A DNA stretch of 64,000 nt from Streptomyces sp. ERV7. GTDB lineage: Bacteria > Actinomycetota > Actinomycetes > Streptomycetales > Streptomycetaceae. Positions within the stretch are counted from its first letter, which is position 1; every line of letters begins with the position of its first letter. Shown here one piece after another: positions 51,398 to 60,617 of the stretch. Position numbers and translations under genes: made by a program. Below the pieces are notes generated by a model, which saw only the letters and a list, made by a program, of their open reading frames with translations, had not been told where the DNA came from and searched no databases. The stretch is taken from the NCBI RefSeq assembly GCF_001653515.1, contig NZ_LYOY01000051.1:516001-580000 (forward strand), written 5' to 3'.

Positions 51398-53449
51398 ATG
51401 AGAACCACCCCATGTCGTCGGCGCCCCTGGGCGGGAGCGGCGATCGCCGCACTGCTCTGTGCGCTGCCGCAGTGGTCCGGGCAGAGCCCGGCCGCCGCGG
51501 CCGACACTCCGCCCGGCGGCCTGATCACCTACACCCTCACGGCGAAGAACAACGGTCCTTCGGTGGCCCGCAACGCCACGGCGACCGACACACTGCCCGA
51601 CGGCATCTCGTTCGTCTCCTCGGCCGACAGCTGCTCGGCCGTCGGACAGACGGTCACCTGCGGCCCCGAAGGGCAACTCGGTGTGGGGCAGACCAAGAAG
51701 TGGACCTTCCTGGCCCGGCTCAGTGCCTCCTACGAGGGCGACGGCTCGGACCTGGGCAACGCCGCCGTCGGCAAGTCGGACGCCACCGACCCCGCCCCGG
51801 ACAACAACAAGCCCGATCCGGTGAAACCGCCCGGGCCCTTCACCCCTCAGTCCGACATCTCCGCGGTCAAGACGGCCCTGGGCAGCGGACCGACGATTCC
51901 CGGGCAGGAGTACGAGTACGAGATCGACGCCTCCAACGCCGGACCGTCGGACGCCCGCAACGTCACGGCCACCGACACGCTCCCGGACGGTGTCACCTTC
52001 GTGTCGTCGGGCAGCCCCTGCACGGCGGCCGGGCAGAAGGTGACCTGCGGTCCGCAGGCCAAGCTCGTCCCCGGGGCGACCGCCAAGTGGACGTTCAAGG
52101 TGAAGCTCAGCGCCGCCTACCGGGGTGACGGGGCGGACCTGCACAACACCGCGACGGCCACCTCCAACTCCAAGGACCCCGACCTCACGAACAACACCAG
52201 CACCGCGATCCTGCCGCCCGGCGGGGTCACGGAGCCGCAGGCGGACCTGTGGGCGGCCAAGCAGCCCGTGACCACCACCCCCATCGCACCTGGTGAGACC
52301 TTCGAGTACGCGGTCACCGCCCACAACGACGGCCCCTCGCGGGCCCTGAACGCGAAGATGACGGACGCCCTGCCCGCACGGCTGGCCTTCGTCGACTCGG
52401 TCGACGGCTGCATCGCCACCGGACAGACCGTCAGCTGCGGCCCGCAGGCCGTCCTTGAGCCGGGCGCGTCCAGGACCTGGAAGTTCCGGGTCAGGCTCGA
52501 CTCCGAGTACACCGGCGACGGCAGCGACATCCGCAACACCGCGACCGTGTCATCGGCGACCAAGGACCCCGCCCCGGCCAACAACACCAGCACCCCGGCC
52601 GGTCTGCCCGGCAGTGCGGTCAACCGGCCCACGGCCGACCTGGCGGTGACCAAGACCGCCGTGGGGGACACCCCTCCCGCCCCCGGCACCACCTTCGACT
52701 ACAAGATCACGGTGAGCAACAACGGCCCCTCGGCCGACGCCTACAACGTGAAGCTCACCGACGACCTCCCCGAAGGCCTGTCGTACGTCGCGTCCTCCCC
52801 GACCGGCTGCACGGTCTCCGGACGTGCCGTCTCGTGCAAGCGCACCGACCCGCTCAAGGTGGGCGACAGCGTCGCGTACCTGCTCACGGTGAAGGTCGAC
52901 CCCGGCTACCACGGGGACGGCAGCGATCTGAAGAACACCGCCAAGGTCACCGCCGACAACATCGACCCGAGCAGCGAGAACGACAGCGACACCGCCACGC
53001 CTCCGGGCGGTACGGTCGCCGCGCCCTCCTCCGATCTGGAGATCGTCAAGAGGCCGGTCACCACCACCCCGGTCGCTCCCGGCGAGAGCTTCGAGTACGC
53101 GGTGACCGTCCACAACAAGGGCCCCTCGCAGGCGGAGCAGGTCCAGGTCACCGACACCCTGCCCACGGCGCTGAGCTTCGTCTCCTCGGACGACCCCTGC
53201 ACCTCGGGCCGTGCCGTGACCTGCGGCCCGCAGGCCGTACTGGCGCCCGGTGCGTCGGTGACGTGGGTGTTCAAGGTGAAGCTCGCCGCCACGTACACCG
53301 GTGACGGCTCCGACATCCACAACACCGCGACCGTGTCGTCGGCGACCAAGGACCCGGTCACCGACAACAACTCCAGTACCACGGGCCCGCCCGGTGGCAG
53401 GGTCAACAAGCCCACGGCCGACCTGGAGGTGTCGAAGCAGACCCCCTGA
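51398..53449 (+). CDS. Secreted DUF11-repeat protein
   Basis: The 683-residue protein has a signal peptide (WAGAAIAALLCALPQ) and then five DUF11-type repeats of about 128 residues, each with YxxTxxNxGPS, a DTLPxG(V/I)xFVSS segment, a Cys pair (e.g. ADSCSAVGQTVTCGP) and GDGSDxxNTA. The Cys pair should form a disulphide in each repeat. It lacks an anchor. The high repeat identity makes the gene a good site for unit gain or loss. A hairpin terminator follows. Confidence 0.87.
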   Translation: MRTTPCRRRPWAGAAIAALLCALPQWSGQSPAAAADTPPGGLITYTLTAKNNGPSVARNATATDTLPDGISFVSSADSCSAVGQTVTCGPEGQLGVGQTKKWTFLARLSASYEGDGSDLGNAAVGKSDATDPAPDNNKPDPVKPPGPFTPQSDISAVKTALGSGPTIPGQEYEYEIDASNAGPSDARNVTATDTLPDGVTFVSSGSPCTAAGQKVTCGPQAKLVPGATAKWTFKVKLSAAYRGDGADLHNTATATSNSKDPDLTNNTSTAILPPGGVTEPQADLWAAKQPVTTTPIAPGETFEYAVTAHNDGPSRALNAKMTDALPARLAFVDSVDGCIATGQTVSCGPQAVLEPGASRTWKFRVRLDSEYTGDGSDIRNTATVSSATKDPAPANNTSTPAGLPGSAVNRPTADLAVTKTAVGDTPPAPGTTFDYKITVSNNGPSADAYNVKLTDDLPEGLSYVASSPTGCTVSGRAVSCKRTDPLKVGDSVAYLLTVKVDPGYHGDGSDLKNTAKVTADNIDPSSENDSDTATPPGGTVAAPSSDLEIVKRPVTTTPVAPGESFEYAVTVHNKGPSQAEQVQVTDTLPTALSFVSSDDPCTSGRAVTCGPQAVLAPGASVTWVFKVKLAATYTGDGSDIHNTATVSSATKDPVTDNNSSTTGPPGGRVNKPTADLEVSKQTP

Positions 53450-53467
53450 CCGGCCACGGCCACCGTT

Positions 53468-53500
53468 CATCGGCGCTCCCCGAGCAGGGGGGCGCCGATG
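53468..53500 (+). terminator. Hairpin terminator after DUF11 gene run
   Basis: CATCGGCGCTCCCC (53468-53481) pairs with GGGGGGCGCCGATG (53487-53500), a 14-bp stem with one G-T pair and loop GAGCA, 19 bases after the last DUF11 gene stop. It may also act for the convergent gene on the other strand. Confidence 0.7.
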
Positions 53501-53565
53501 GCGTGTTCGGCGGGGCAGCGCCCGGGAGTTGGCCGCAGGCGCCGGGCCTGCGCCGGCCACGGCCG

Positions 53566-54387
53566 CTACCGGCCCGCCGGATCGCGCGTGGACGGCAGCT
53601 GCCACACGTACTCGAACGAGGCCTGGATCATCCTGTAGCCGTGTGCCCCGGACCGGAAGAGGATCATCGGCAGGCCCACGGGGGCCTTGGGCGCGAGGAG
53701 GTTGGGGGAGTAGTAGCAGACGTGCGGGAAGATGACCGTCGTGCAGTAGGGGGCGGCCGTGGCCAGTCGCAGATCGACGTGCGGCCCCATGGTGGCCCGC
53801 AGACCGGCCACGGTCACCCTCGTCGACTCGATGTCGCGCTCCAGCTGCGAGGTGTGCTCGGGACTGCGGCCCGCCTCCTCGATGGCGGCCCGGACGGGGA
53901 CGTCGGGGTTGGCCGGATCGCAGACGACCGCCCGGATCCTGACCCGGCCGCCCGTCTCCCTCAGCATCGTCTCGATGTCGCGGTAGAACGGTCCGAGGGG
54001 ATTGAAGAACACCCGCAGGGAGACCCCCATCATGAGGATCTCCCCGTTCTCGAAACTGCGGAACTCCTCCGACAGCCGGGTCTGCGCGTTGTCGCGGCGG
54101 GGCGAGGTCTCGCGGTCCTTGTAGACACGGCTGATCCCGGCGTCGGACAGCTCGTTGAAGATGCGCCACACCTCGTCCCCGAGCCACTTCTCCTTGAGCC
54201 GGTCGTAGGAGAAGGACACCAGGATGGGAAAGAGCACGGCCGACCCCAGCGACTCCAGCACCACGGCCGACAGGGCCCACACCCTGCTCTCGGTGAGCAG
54301 GCCGACCGCAAGCCCCGAGACCAGCACCCCGAACCCGAGTGCGGCGCACAGATAGAGGAACTTCTGGTGCACGACGGCCGGAGTCAC
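53566..54387 (-). CDS. Membrane protein with PLD-like C-terminal domain, coupled to selD
   Basis: The GTG at 54387 overlaps the selD stop (GTGA). The 273-residue product begins MTPAVVHQKFLYLCAALGFG and has two transmembrane helices in the first 65 residues, then about 200 cytoplasmic residues. These contain FENGEILMMGVSLRVFFNP, RVRIRAVVCDPANPDVPVRAAIEE and a Cys-containing VIFPHVCYYSPNLLAPKAPVG. This looks like the PLD-like, catalytically inactive domain (DUF5919 group) used in some signalling proteins; no HKD motif is present. Role unknown; coupling to selD is striking. Confidence 0.72.
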   Translation of the reverse strand: MTPAVVHQKFLYLCAALGFGVLVSGLAVGLLTESRVWALSAVVLESLGSAVLFPILVSFSYDRLKEKWLGDEVWRIFNELSDAGISRVYKDRETSPRRDNAQTRLSEEFRSFENGEILMMGVSLRVFFNPLGPFYRDIETMLRETGGRVRIRAVVCDPANPDVPVRAAIEEAGRSPEHTSQLERDIESTRVTVAGLRATMGPHVDLRLATAAPYCTTVIFPHVCYYSPNLLAPKAPVGLPMILFRSGAHGYRMIQASFEYVWQLPSTRDPAGR

Positions 54388-55484
54388 GCGGGCGTCCCCT
54401 CCCCGGCGCCGCGTCCCAGCGGCTTCATCGCGATCGTCCCGGCGGAGCCGCCACCCGTGACCTCGCCGATCTCGACGGCCGGGAGACCGTGCTCGGCGCA
54501 GCGGGCCATGAACGTACGGGCCCGGCCGGGGGAGGCCGAGAGGAGCAGCCCGCCCGAGGTCTGCGGATCGCACAGGGCGATGCGCCGCGCCATGGGCAGG
54601 TCCGACCAGTCCACCCGGTCCTCCAGCGTGAAGTAGGTGCGCTCGGCGCTGTTGGGGACGATGCCGTGCTCCTCGGCGAGTTCCACCGCGTGCCGCAGCA
54701 TCGGCACCGCCTCGGGGAACACCGTCGCCGCGCAGTCCGAGGCGACGAGCATGGTGCGCAGATGGCCGATGAGTCCGTAGCCGGTGACGTCCGTGGCGGC
54801 GTCGACACCGGCCTCCCCGGCCAGTCGGCACGCTGTGCGGTTGGAGGCGAGCATCACGCTCTCGGCCGCCGACACCGCCTCGGCGGAGGCCACTTCGGCC
54901 TTCTGCCCGGCGATGACGATGCCGGTGCCGAGCGGTTTGGTCAGGATGAGCCGGTCACCGGGACGCGCGTTGCTCTGGAGCATGATCCGGCCCGGCCGGG
55001 TCGCGCCGATCACGCACAGGCCGAAGACGGGGGACTCCGAGGCGATGGAGTGGCCTCCGGCGAGTTGCGTGGAACACTCGGCGAGTGCCTGGACGGCACC
55101 CCGCATGAGCTGCGCCACCGTCTCGTTCGGCAGCTCGGGCGGCCAGCCCAGGATGCCGAGTGCGAGGAACGGCTCGGCGCCCATCGCGTAGATGTCGGAC
55201 ACCGCGTTCATCGCGGCGATGCGGCCCCAGATCTCCGCGTCCTGGGAGACGGGGGTGCCGAAGTCGGTGGAGAAGGCCAGGGTGAGGTCGTCGGTGAGTC
55301 TGTAGAGTGCCGCGTCGTCGCGTTGCGTGCCCGGCACGAGGTTGTCCGTGCGGCCGCCGAACGCGGCCGGGTGCGCCCCCAGGGACTCCAGCAGCGCGTC
55401 CATCCGGTCCAGCGGGATCTTGCACGCGCATCCCCCGGCCGCGGTCAAGTTCAGCAGGTTCGTCGAAGCCGCCGCACCTGGCAT
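54384..55484 (-). CDS. selD: Selenide, water dikinase
   Basis: The ATG at 55484, after AAGGGGG, gives 366 residues beginning MPGAAASTNLLNLTAAGGCACKIP. The GCACK segment carries the catalytic Cys and Lys of SelD. AirS-type motifs follow: STDFGTPVSQDAEIWGRIAAMNAVSDIYAMGAEP, LAGGHSIASESPVFGLCVIG, DVTGYGLIGHL and CDPQTSGGLL. It makes selenophosphate from selenide and ATP, for selenocysteine or selenouridine. The selA/selB/selC genes are not in the window. Confidence 0.94.
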   Translation of the reverse strand: MPGAAASTNLLNLTAAGGCACKIPLDRMDALLESLGAHPAAFGGRTDNLVPGTQRDDAALYRLTDDLTLAFSTDFGTPVSQDAEIWGRIAAMNAVSDIYAMGAEPFLALGILGWPPELPNETVAQLMRGAVQALAECSTQLAGGHSIASESPVFGLCVIGATRPGRIMLQSNARPGDRLILTKPLGTGIVIAGQKAEVASAEAVSAAESVMLASNRTACRLAGEAGVDAATDVTGYGLIGHLRTMLVASDCAATVFPEAVPMLRHAVELAEEHGIVPNSAERTYFTLEDRVDWSDLPMARRIALCDPQTSGGLLLSASPGRARTFMARCAEHGLPAVEIGEVTGGGSAGTIAMKPLGRGAGEGTPA

Positions 55485-55671
55485 CCCGTCCCCCTTCGAT
55501 GCCCGTCGTCTGCGCTGAGTGGCGCGCGGTGGTCCCACTATGACGGCGGCACCTGCCGGTGACCAGGGTCCGGTCGGGACCGCGACAGGTGTGCGGAAAG
55601 AGGCCTGAGTGGTCGTCGTGTTGCTGGTCGCGATGACCGCGAGTCGCTCGCATGTGTGGCACCGTGGTCCC

Positions 55672-56415
55672 ATGTGCGGCCGTTACGTCTCCACCCGCAG
55701 TCCCGAGGATCTGGTCCAGCTCTTCCAGGTCACCGACTGGCGTGCCGAGGAGAGGCTGGCGCCGAGCTGGAACGTCGCCCCGACCGACGAGGTGTGGGCC
55801 GTCCTGGAGCGCGGCGCGCGCGGAAAGGACGAAGCCGCGCCGCGGGGCAGGCACCTGCGGCCGCTGCGCTGGGGCCTGGTGCCGTCGTGGGCGAAGGACG
55901 CGAAGACGGGCGCCCGGATGATCAACGCCCGGGTGGAGACCGTGCACGAGAAGCCCGCCTTCCGCCGCGAGTTCCTCAAGCACCGCTGTCTGCTGCCGGC
56001 CGACGGTTTCTACGAGTGGGAGCAGGTCAAGGACCACGACACGGGCAAGCCCCGTAAGCAGCCGTACTTCATCCATCCCGAGGACGACCGGGTGATGGCC
56101 CTGGCCGGGTTGTACGCGTACTGGCGCGACCGGTCCGTCGCACAGGACGACGACCCCGCCGCGTGGCTGGTGACCTGCACGATCATCACCACCGAAGCCA
56201 CGGACGCGGCCGGCCGCGTCCACCCGCGCATGCCCCTGGCGCTCGCCGAGAACGACTACGGCGCCTGGCTCGACCCACGTCACCACGACCCGGACGAACT
56301 GCGCGCCCTCCTGACCCAGCCCGCGGACGGCCATCTGCACGCCCGGCCGGTCTCCGCGGCGGTGAACAACGTACGTAACAACGGGGCGGAACTCGTGGCA
56401 GAGGTCGCGCCGTAG
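55672..56415 (+). CDS. SOS response-associated peptidase (SRAP/HMCES-like)
   Basis: The 247-residue protein starts MCGRYVSTRSPEDL; Cys2 becomes the reactive N-terminal residue after Met removal and forms a thiazolidine cross-link with abasic sites in single-stranded DNA. Other SRAP motifs are SWNVAPTDEV, RWGLVPSWAKDAKTGARMINARVETVHEKPAFR, CLLPADGFYEWEQV (catalytic Glu) and HPRMPLAL (catalytic His). It lies divergent from selD and protects DNA from abasic damage. The longer upstream frame would bury Cys2 and is rejected. Confidence 0.93.
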   Translation: MCGRYVSTRSPEDLVQLFQVTDWRAEERLAPSWNVAPTDEVWAVLERGARGKDEAAPRGRHLRPLRWGLVPSWAKDAKTGARMINARVETVHEKPAFRREFLKHRCLLPADGFYEWEQVKDHDTGKPRKQPYFIHPEDDRVMALAGLYAYWRDRSVAQDDDPAAWLVTCTIITTEATDAAGRVHPRMPLALAENDYGAWLDPRHHDPDELRALLTQPADGHLHARPVSAAVNNVRNNGAELVAEVAP

Positions 56416-56547
56416 ACCGCTCGCCGCACGCTGCCTGATGGATCATCGGCCTTCGATGTGACGGGCCGTAGGTAGGGGTGGCCCCATGAAGGGGGCGGGG
56501 GACAGTCGGAGTGAGTGGGGCGGCTGGTCCGCATAGCGTCTGACGGT

Positions 56548-58137
56548 ATGAGACATATACCGTCCGCGATCGCCTCCGCCCCTGTCCTGCGCCGCGCTTC
56601 GGCCCTGGGGCTCGCCCTCGCCGCCTGCCTCGGAGCCGCCCCGGCCGCGGTGGCCGCACCCACCGCGTCGAAGTCCGGGGCCGGGCTCGACCGTTACTAC
56701 GACCAGCGCCTCGGGTGGGGCAACTGCGCCAAGGGTGCGGACGACAGTGCGGGCCGCGACCTCGACAAGGCCGGCGTCCAGTGCGCGGACGTCACCGTGC
56801 CGCTCGACTACTCCGCTCCCCGGGGCCGTACGATCACCGTCGCGGTGTCCCGGCTCAGGGCCACCGACACCCGCCACCGCATCGGTTCCCTCCTGCTCAA
56901 CAACGGCGGGCCCGGGGGTCAGGCCCTTGAGTCCCCGCCGGAGTTCCACGCGTGGATGAAGAAGGCCGGCCCGCGTTACGACATCATCGGCTTCGACCCG
57001 CGTTTCGTCGGACGCAGTACCCCGCTGGACTGCGGTTGGCCCGTCGGCACCAATCTCTTCTCGGCCGGGCTCAGCCGGGCGGGCTTCGACCGCCAGGTCG
57101 CCCTCCAGAAGGATCTGGCCGCCAAGTGCCGTGCCACCAACGCCGACGTACTGCCGCACGTCACCACCCGTAACACCGCACGGGACATGGACGTCATCCG
57201 AGGCGCGCTCGGCGAGAAGAGGATCTCCTACTTCGGCTACTCGTACGGCACTTACCTCGGCACCGTATACACCCAGATGTTCCCCGGCCGTACCGACCGC
57301 GTGGTCCTGGACGGCGCCATCGACCCGAGCAGGTACGGGCCCCGGTTGCTCCAGTCGGTCGTCGGCGAGAACGAGCGGGCGCTCGCCGACTGGGCCACCT
57401 GGGCTGCCGCGCGCGACGACACCTACGGCCTCGGCCGCACCCGCGCCCAGGTCCTCGCCACCGTCGACCGCGTCATCAGGACGTCCGCGCGCGCCCCGCT
57501 GACCGTCGGTGCCGAGCCGGAGGCCTTCCGGCTCGACGACACCCAGGTCCCGTTCGTCCTGCTCGCCGGGGTCTCCAGTGACACCGACACGGCACGGGCG
57601 GCGCTGGGGGAGCAGATGTCCGTGCTGAACAAGGCCGCGGCCGGGCAGCCGACCCGGCTGTCGCCGCAGTTCGCCGCGACCCTGCGGCTCGCGCTGACCG
57701 GCGAGCAGTCGCACCACGGCAGTGTGCAGTCGGCGGTCATCTGCGGAGACAGGGCGGCGCCGCGCGACCCCGAGGTCTACTGGCGGGACATCGAGCGCTC
57801 CCGGGCCGCGTCCCCGCGCTTCGGCGCGCTGGTCAACAACATCGGCCCGTGCGCCTTCTGGGACAGGCCCCGTGAGGAGCCCACCCAGGTGAAGCGCGAC
57901 GCCAAGGTACTGATCGTGTCCGCCACCGGCGACCCGCGCACCGCCCACAAGGGTGCGCTCGCCCTGCACGGCATGCTGCCGAGCTCCAAGCTGATCACCC
58001 TCAAGGGCGCCAACCACCACGCGGTCTACGGCCTCTACGGGAACACCTGCGTCGACGACAAGGTCAACCGGTACCTCGCCACCGGCAAACTGCCGCTCGA
58101 CGACCAGACCTGCTCCCAGCAGGACGGCCGGTCCTGA
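56548..58137 (+). CDS. Secreted alpha/beta hydrolase, tripeptidyl-aminopeptidase type
   Basis: The 529-residue protein has a signal peptide (ASALGLALAACLGAAPAAVAA). The catalytic domain has NNGGPGG (oxyanion region), GFDPRFVGRSTPL, and the nucleophile elbow YFGYSYGTYLG (Ser near 235). The C-terminal TAP-like domain contains SATGDPRTAHKGALALHGMLPSSKLITL and the catalytic His in GANHHAVYG. Enzymes of this type (Streptomyces Tap/SlpD/SlpE) remove peptides from proprotein N-termini outside the cell. It could in principle help process exported RiPP leaders, but it is far from the clusters. Confidence 0.9.
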   Translation: MRHIPSAIASAPVLRRASALGLALAACLGAAPAAVAAPTASKSGAGLDRYYDQRLGWGNCAKGADDSAGRDLDKAGVQCADVTVPLDYSAPRGRTITVAVSRLRATDTRHRIGSLLLNNGGPGGQALESPPEFHAWMKKAGPRYDIIGFDPRFVGRSTPLDCGWPVGTNLFSAGLSRAGFDRQVALQKDLAAKCRATNADVLPHVTTRNTARDMDVIRGALGEKRISYFGYSYGTYLGTVYTQMFPGRTDRVVLDGAIDPSRYGPRLLQSVVGENERALADWATWAAARDDTYGLGRTRAQVLATVDRVIRTSARAPLTVGAEPEAFRLDDTQVPFVLLAGVSSDTDTARAALGEQMSVLNKAAAGQPTRLSPQFAATLRLALTGEQSHHGSVQSAVICGDRAAPRDPEVYWRDIERSRAASPRFGALVNNIGPCAFWDRPREEPTQVKRDAKVLIVSATGDPRTAHKGALALHGMLPSSKLITLKGANHHAVYGLYGNTCVDDKVNRYLATGKLPLDDQTCSQQDGRS

Positions 58138-58152
58138 ACAGTGGGCAGCCCG

Positions 58153-58959
58153 TCACCGACGTCGTGAAGGCGCCACGACGCGGTCCAGCGCCGCGCGGAT
58201 GAGCGAGTTGACCGCGGCGGGCTGCTCCTGGTGCGCCATGTGGCCGGCCTCCTCGATCACGTGGAAGGTGCCGTACGGGGTCAGTGCAGCCAGCGTGCGG
58301 GACACCTCCAGTGGTATCTCGGTGTCGTACCGGCCGTGCAGATAGGTCACCGGCACCGGCATCCCGCTCAGTGCCTCGCGCGGGTCGTGGGACATGGCTT
58401 CGGTGAACAACTCGTCGATGAAGTGGCCCGATGCGAGGATCTGCCGCACTGTCCGCCGTACGAGCTCGGGCGGCGCCGCAGGACCGAACCACTTCGGGAC
58501 CCACTCGGCCACGGTTGCCGCCCGGTCGGCGCCGAGGGAGGAGACCAGGGAGCGAAGGGCGCCGGCCATGCCCTGGCTCGGCCAGTACCCTGGCCCGCTG
58601 ACCGACACCACACCGGCGACCTGCTCCGGCGCGCGAAGAGCCGTCTCCAGGGCGAAGGTGGCGCCGAGCGAACTGCCCACCAGCAACGGCCTTTCCAGGC
58701 CGAGGTGGGCGATGAGGGCGAGTACGTCTTCCGCGTTGGCCGGTGTGGTGTTGCCGGTGGGCGGATGCTCCGAGCGTCCGCATCCCCGCCAGTCCACGGC
58801 GATCACACGGTGGTCGGGTGCCAGGTCGGCGACCTGCGCGTTCCAGACCCGGCCGCTGGTACCCCAACCGTGCAGCAACAACACCGGCGTCCCGGTTCCG
58901 GTGCCACTGCCCGTGTCCGTGTGGAAGAGCTCGACCCCGTTGACGGTCGCGTACGGCAT
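58153..58959 (-). CDS. Alpha/beta hydrolase
   Basis: The 268-residue protein begins MPYATVNGVELFHTDTGSGTG and has LLLHGWGTSGRVWNAQ, VDWRGCGRSEHP, the nucleophile elbow VGSSLGAT and the catalytic His in EEAGHMAHQEQP. This is an esterase/epoxide hydrolase-like fold. It is transcribed divergently from a LysR regulator gene, which probably controls it. A GGAGAAGGGG site precedes the ATG. Confidence 0.9.
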   Translation of the reverse strand: MPYATVNGVELFHTDTGSGTGTGTPVLLLHGWGTSGRVWNAQVADLAPDHRVIAVDWRGCGRSEHPPTGNTTPANAEDVLALIAHLGLERPLLVGSSLGATFALETALRAPEQVAGVVSVSGPGYWPSQGMAGALRSLVSSLGADRAATVAEWVPKWFGPAAPPELVRRTVRQILASGHFIDELFTEAMSHDPREALSGMPVPVTYLHGRYDTEIPLEVSRTLAALTPYGTFHVIEEAGHMAHQEQPAAVNSLIRAALDRVVAPSRRR

Positions 58960-59105
58960 GAGTGGCTTCCCCTTCTCCGACGCGCCCCGCGGGAGACGTG
59001 GCGCTGTGCGGACAAGTCCACCGCGCCACCGGGCGACGACCAAGGTCCGGTTCGCTCGTACACTCATCAAGGACCGTGATGAATGCGGGTGGTGGGAGGT
59101 GGGCG

Positions 59106-60008
59106 GTGGAGCTGCGTCAGGTGCGGTATTTCGTGGCCGTCGCCGAGGAACTGCACTTCGGCCGGGCAGCGCAGCGCCTGCACATCGTCCAGCCCACGGT
59201 CAGCCAGCAAGTCCGGCGCCTGGAGCGTGAGCTCGGGCTCGACCTGTTCGACCGCACCACACGCCGGGTGACCCTCACCGCCGCGGGCGCCGCGTTCCTG
59301 CCGCACGCCCGGGCCGTCCTGACAGCCGAGCGCGTGGCCCTCGACGCGATGGCCGGTCATCGTGCGGCACGGGACACCGTCCTGCGCATCGGCACCAGCG
59401 TCGGCCTCGGGACCCGTCTGGAGCACGTCCTGGCCTCGCTGGCGGAGAGCGCCCCCGACCTCACCGTCGAACTGACGAGTTCCCCGACCGCCAACCGGTT
59501 GCAGGCGGTACGGGAGGGTGAGCTGGACGCGGCGTTCGTACGCGGGGTGGATCGCGGCCAGGGGCTGGACCTCGTCCCGGTGTGGCAGGACCCCCTGGTC
59601 GTGGCTCTGCCCGCATCCCACCCCCTGGCCACCGGCACCGCCGTCCACTTGGCCGACCTCGCCGCCCTGCCGCTTCGTATCGTCCCGCGCGAGAACAACC
59701 CCCATCTGGTGGACCTGGTGGTCGCGGCGTGCGCCGACGCCGGGTTCGCGCCCGTCCTCGGCCCCGCCTTCACCACCGACCAGGACACCCTGGCCGCGAT
59801 CGCCACCGGTGCTCCCAGCTGGACGGTCTTCTACGCCGCCCAGGCCGCCCGCCTCCCCGCCGGACGCACCGCCTTCCGGCCCTTCGCGCCTCCGGTCCCG
59901 ATGGCCGAGACCTTTCTCGCCGTCCACCCGGCAACGCCCGCCCGCCGCCTCGCCCCTCTGCTCGCCGCCTGCCGGACCCAACGGAAGTGTCCTGCTGGCC
60001 TTACGTGA
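59106..60008 (+). CDS. LysR-family transcriptional regulator
   Basis: The GTG at 59106, with GGGAGG six bases upstream, gives 300 residues: the N-terminal winged helix MELRQVRYFVAVAEELHFGRAAQRLHIVQPTVSQQVRRLE and a periplasmic-binding-type effector domain. An ATG at 59079 would add nine residues. It is divergent from the hydrolase gene, with 146 bases between for shared control. The inducer is not known. Confidence 0.92.
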   Translation: MELRQVRYFVAVAEELHFGRAAQRLHIVQPTVSQQVRRLERELGLDLFDRTTRRVTLTAAGAAFLPHARAVLTAERVALDAMAGHRAARDTVLRIGTSVGLGTRLEHVLASLAESAPDLTVELTSSPTANRLQAVREGELDAAFVRGVDRGQGLDLVPVWQDPLVVALPASHPLATGTAVHLADLAALPLRIVPRENNPHLVDLVVAACADAGFAPVLGPAFTTDQDTLAAIATGAPSWTVFYAAQAARLPAGRTAFRPFAPPVPMAETFLAVHPATPARRLAPLLAACRTQRKCPAGLT

Positions 60009-60163
60009 GGATCCCCTCGGCGGTGGAGTCGGGGCCGAGCAACTGCGTGAGGCCGGTGCCGGTGAGCACCCGAGTGGGGGGTCGGGGTGGTTGGTATCCC
60101 CTTCGCGGGGCATTCCAAGAGGATGCCCCTGACATCTGCGGGGGCCCGCACGCGGGAGTTCTC

Positions 60164-60481
60164 ATGACCGACTACGTCATCACGGTGCCGGGTACGTTCG
60201 TGCACGGCATCACCGACGCCCAGCGTTCCGAGATCGAGCGCAGGCTCCGGCCGCAGGACCCGGCGAACACCGGCTTCGGGGAGAACGAGGAGCTGAGCCT
60301 GCTGACCGTCCAGGACGCGAACACGTTCGCCGTCCGGCTCGAAGTGGAGGCCGCCACTCGCGGCGAGGCCGAGGCGAGCGCGGTCAGGCTGGTCTCCGCC
60401 GCGCTGCGCGACAGCGGATTCGCGGAGGACGACGCTCCGTTGGGGCCTGCCGCGGTCACGGGGATCGACCGCGAGTTCTGA
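60164..60481 (+). CDS. Small protein, unknown function
   Basis: The 105-residue product (MTDYVITVPGTFVHGITDAQRSEIERRLRPQDP) has a GGGAG site five bases before its ATG. It shows beta-alpha-beta features with TFAVRLEVEAATRGEAEASAVRLVSAALRDSGF, resembling a ferredoxin-like fold, and no Cys. I do not recognise its function. It follows the LysR gene on the same strand with a 155-base gap. Confidence 0.7.
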   Translation: MTDYVITVPGTFVHGITDAQRSEIERRLRPQDPANTGFGENEELSLLTVQDANTFAVRLEVEAATRGEAEASAVRLVSAALRDSGFAEDDAPLGPAAVTGIDREF

Positions 60482-60617
60482 TCGGGGCGCTTGGGAGCTC
60501 GGCGTACGTGGTCGACGTGCGCCGTCCGTGTGATCCCGGGCTATCGGCACGGCGCGCCGTGGCGCAGGGCAGTGCCGTCGTGGTGCGGGGCGCGCGGGTG
60601 GGGGGCCGTCGTGCGCG

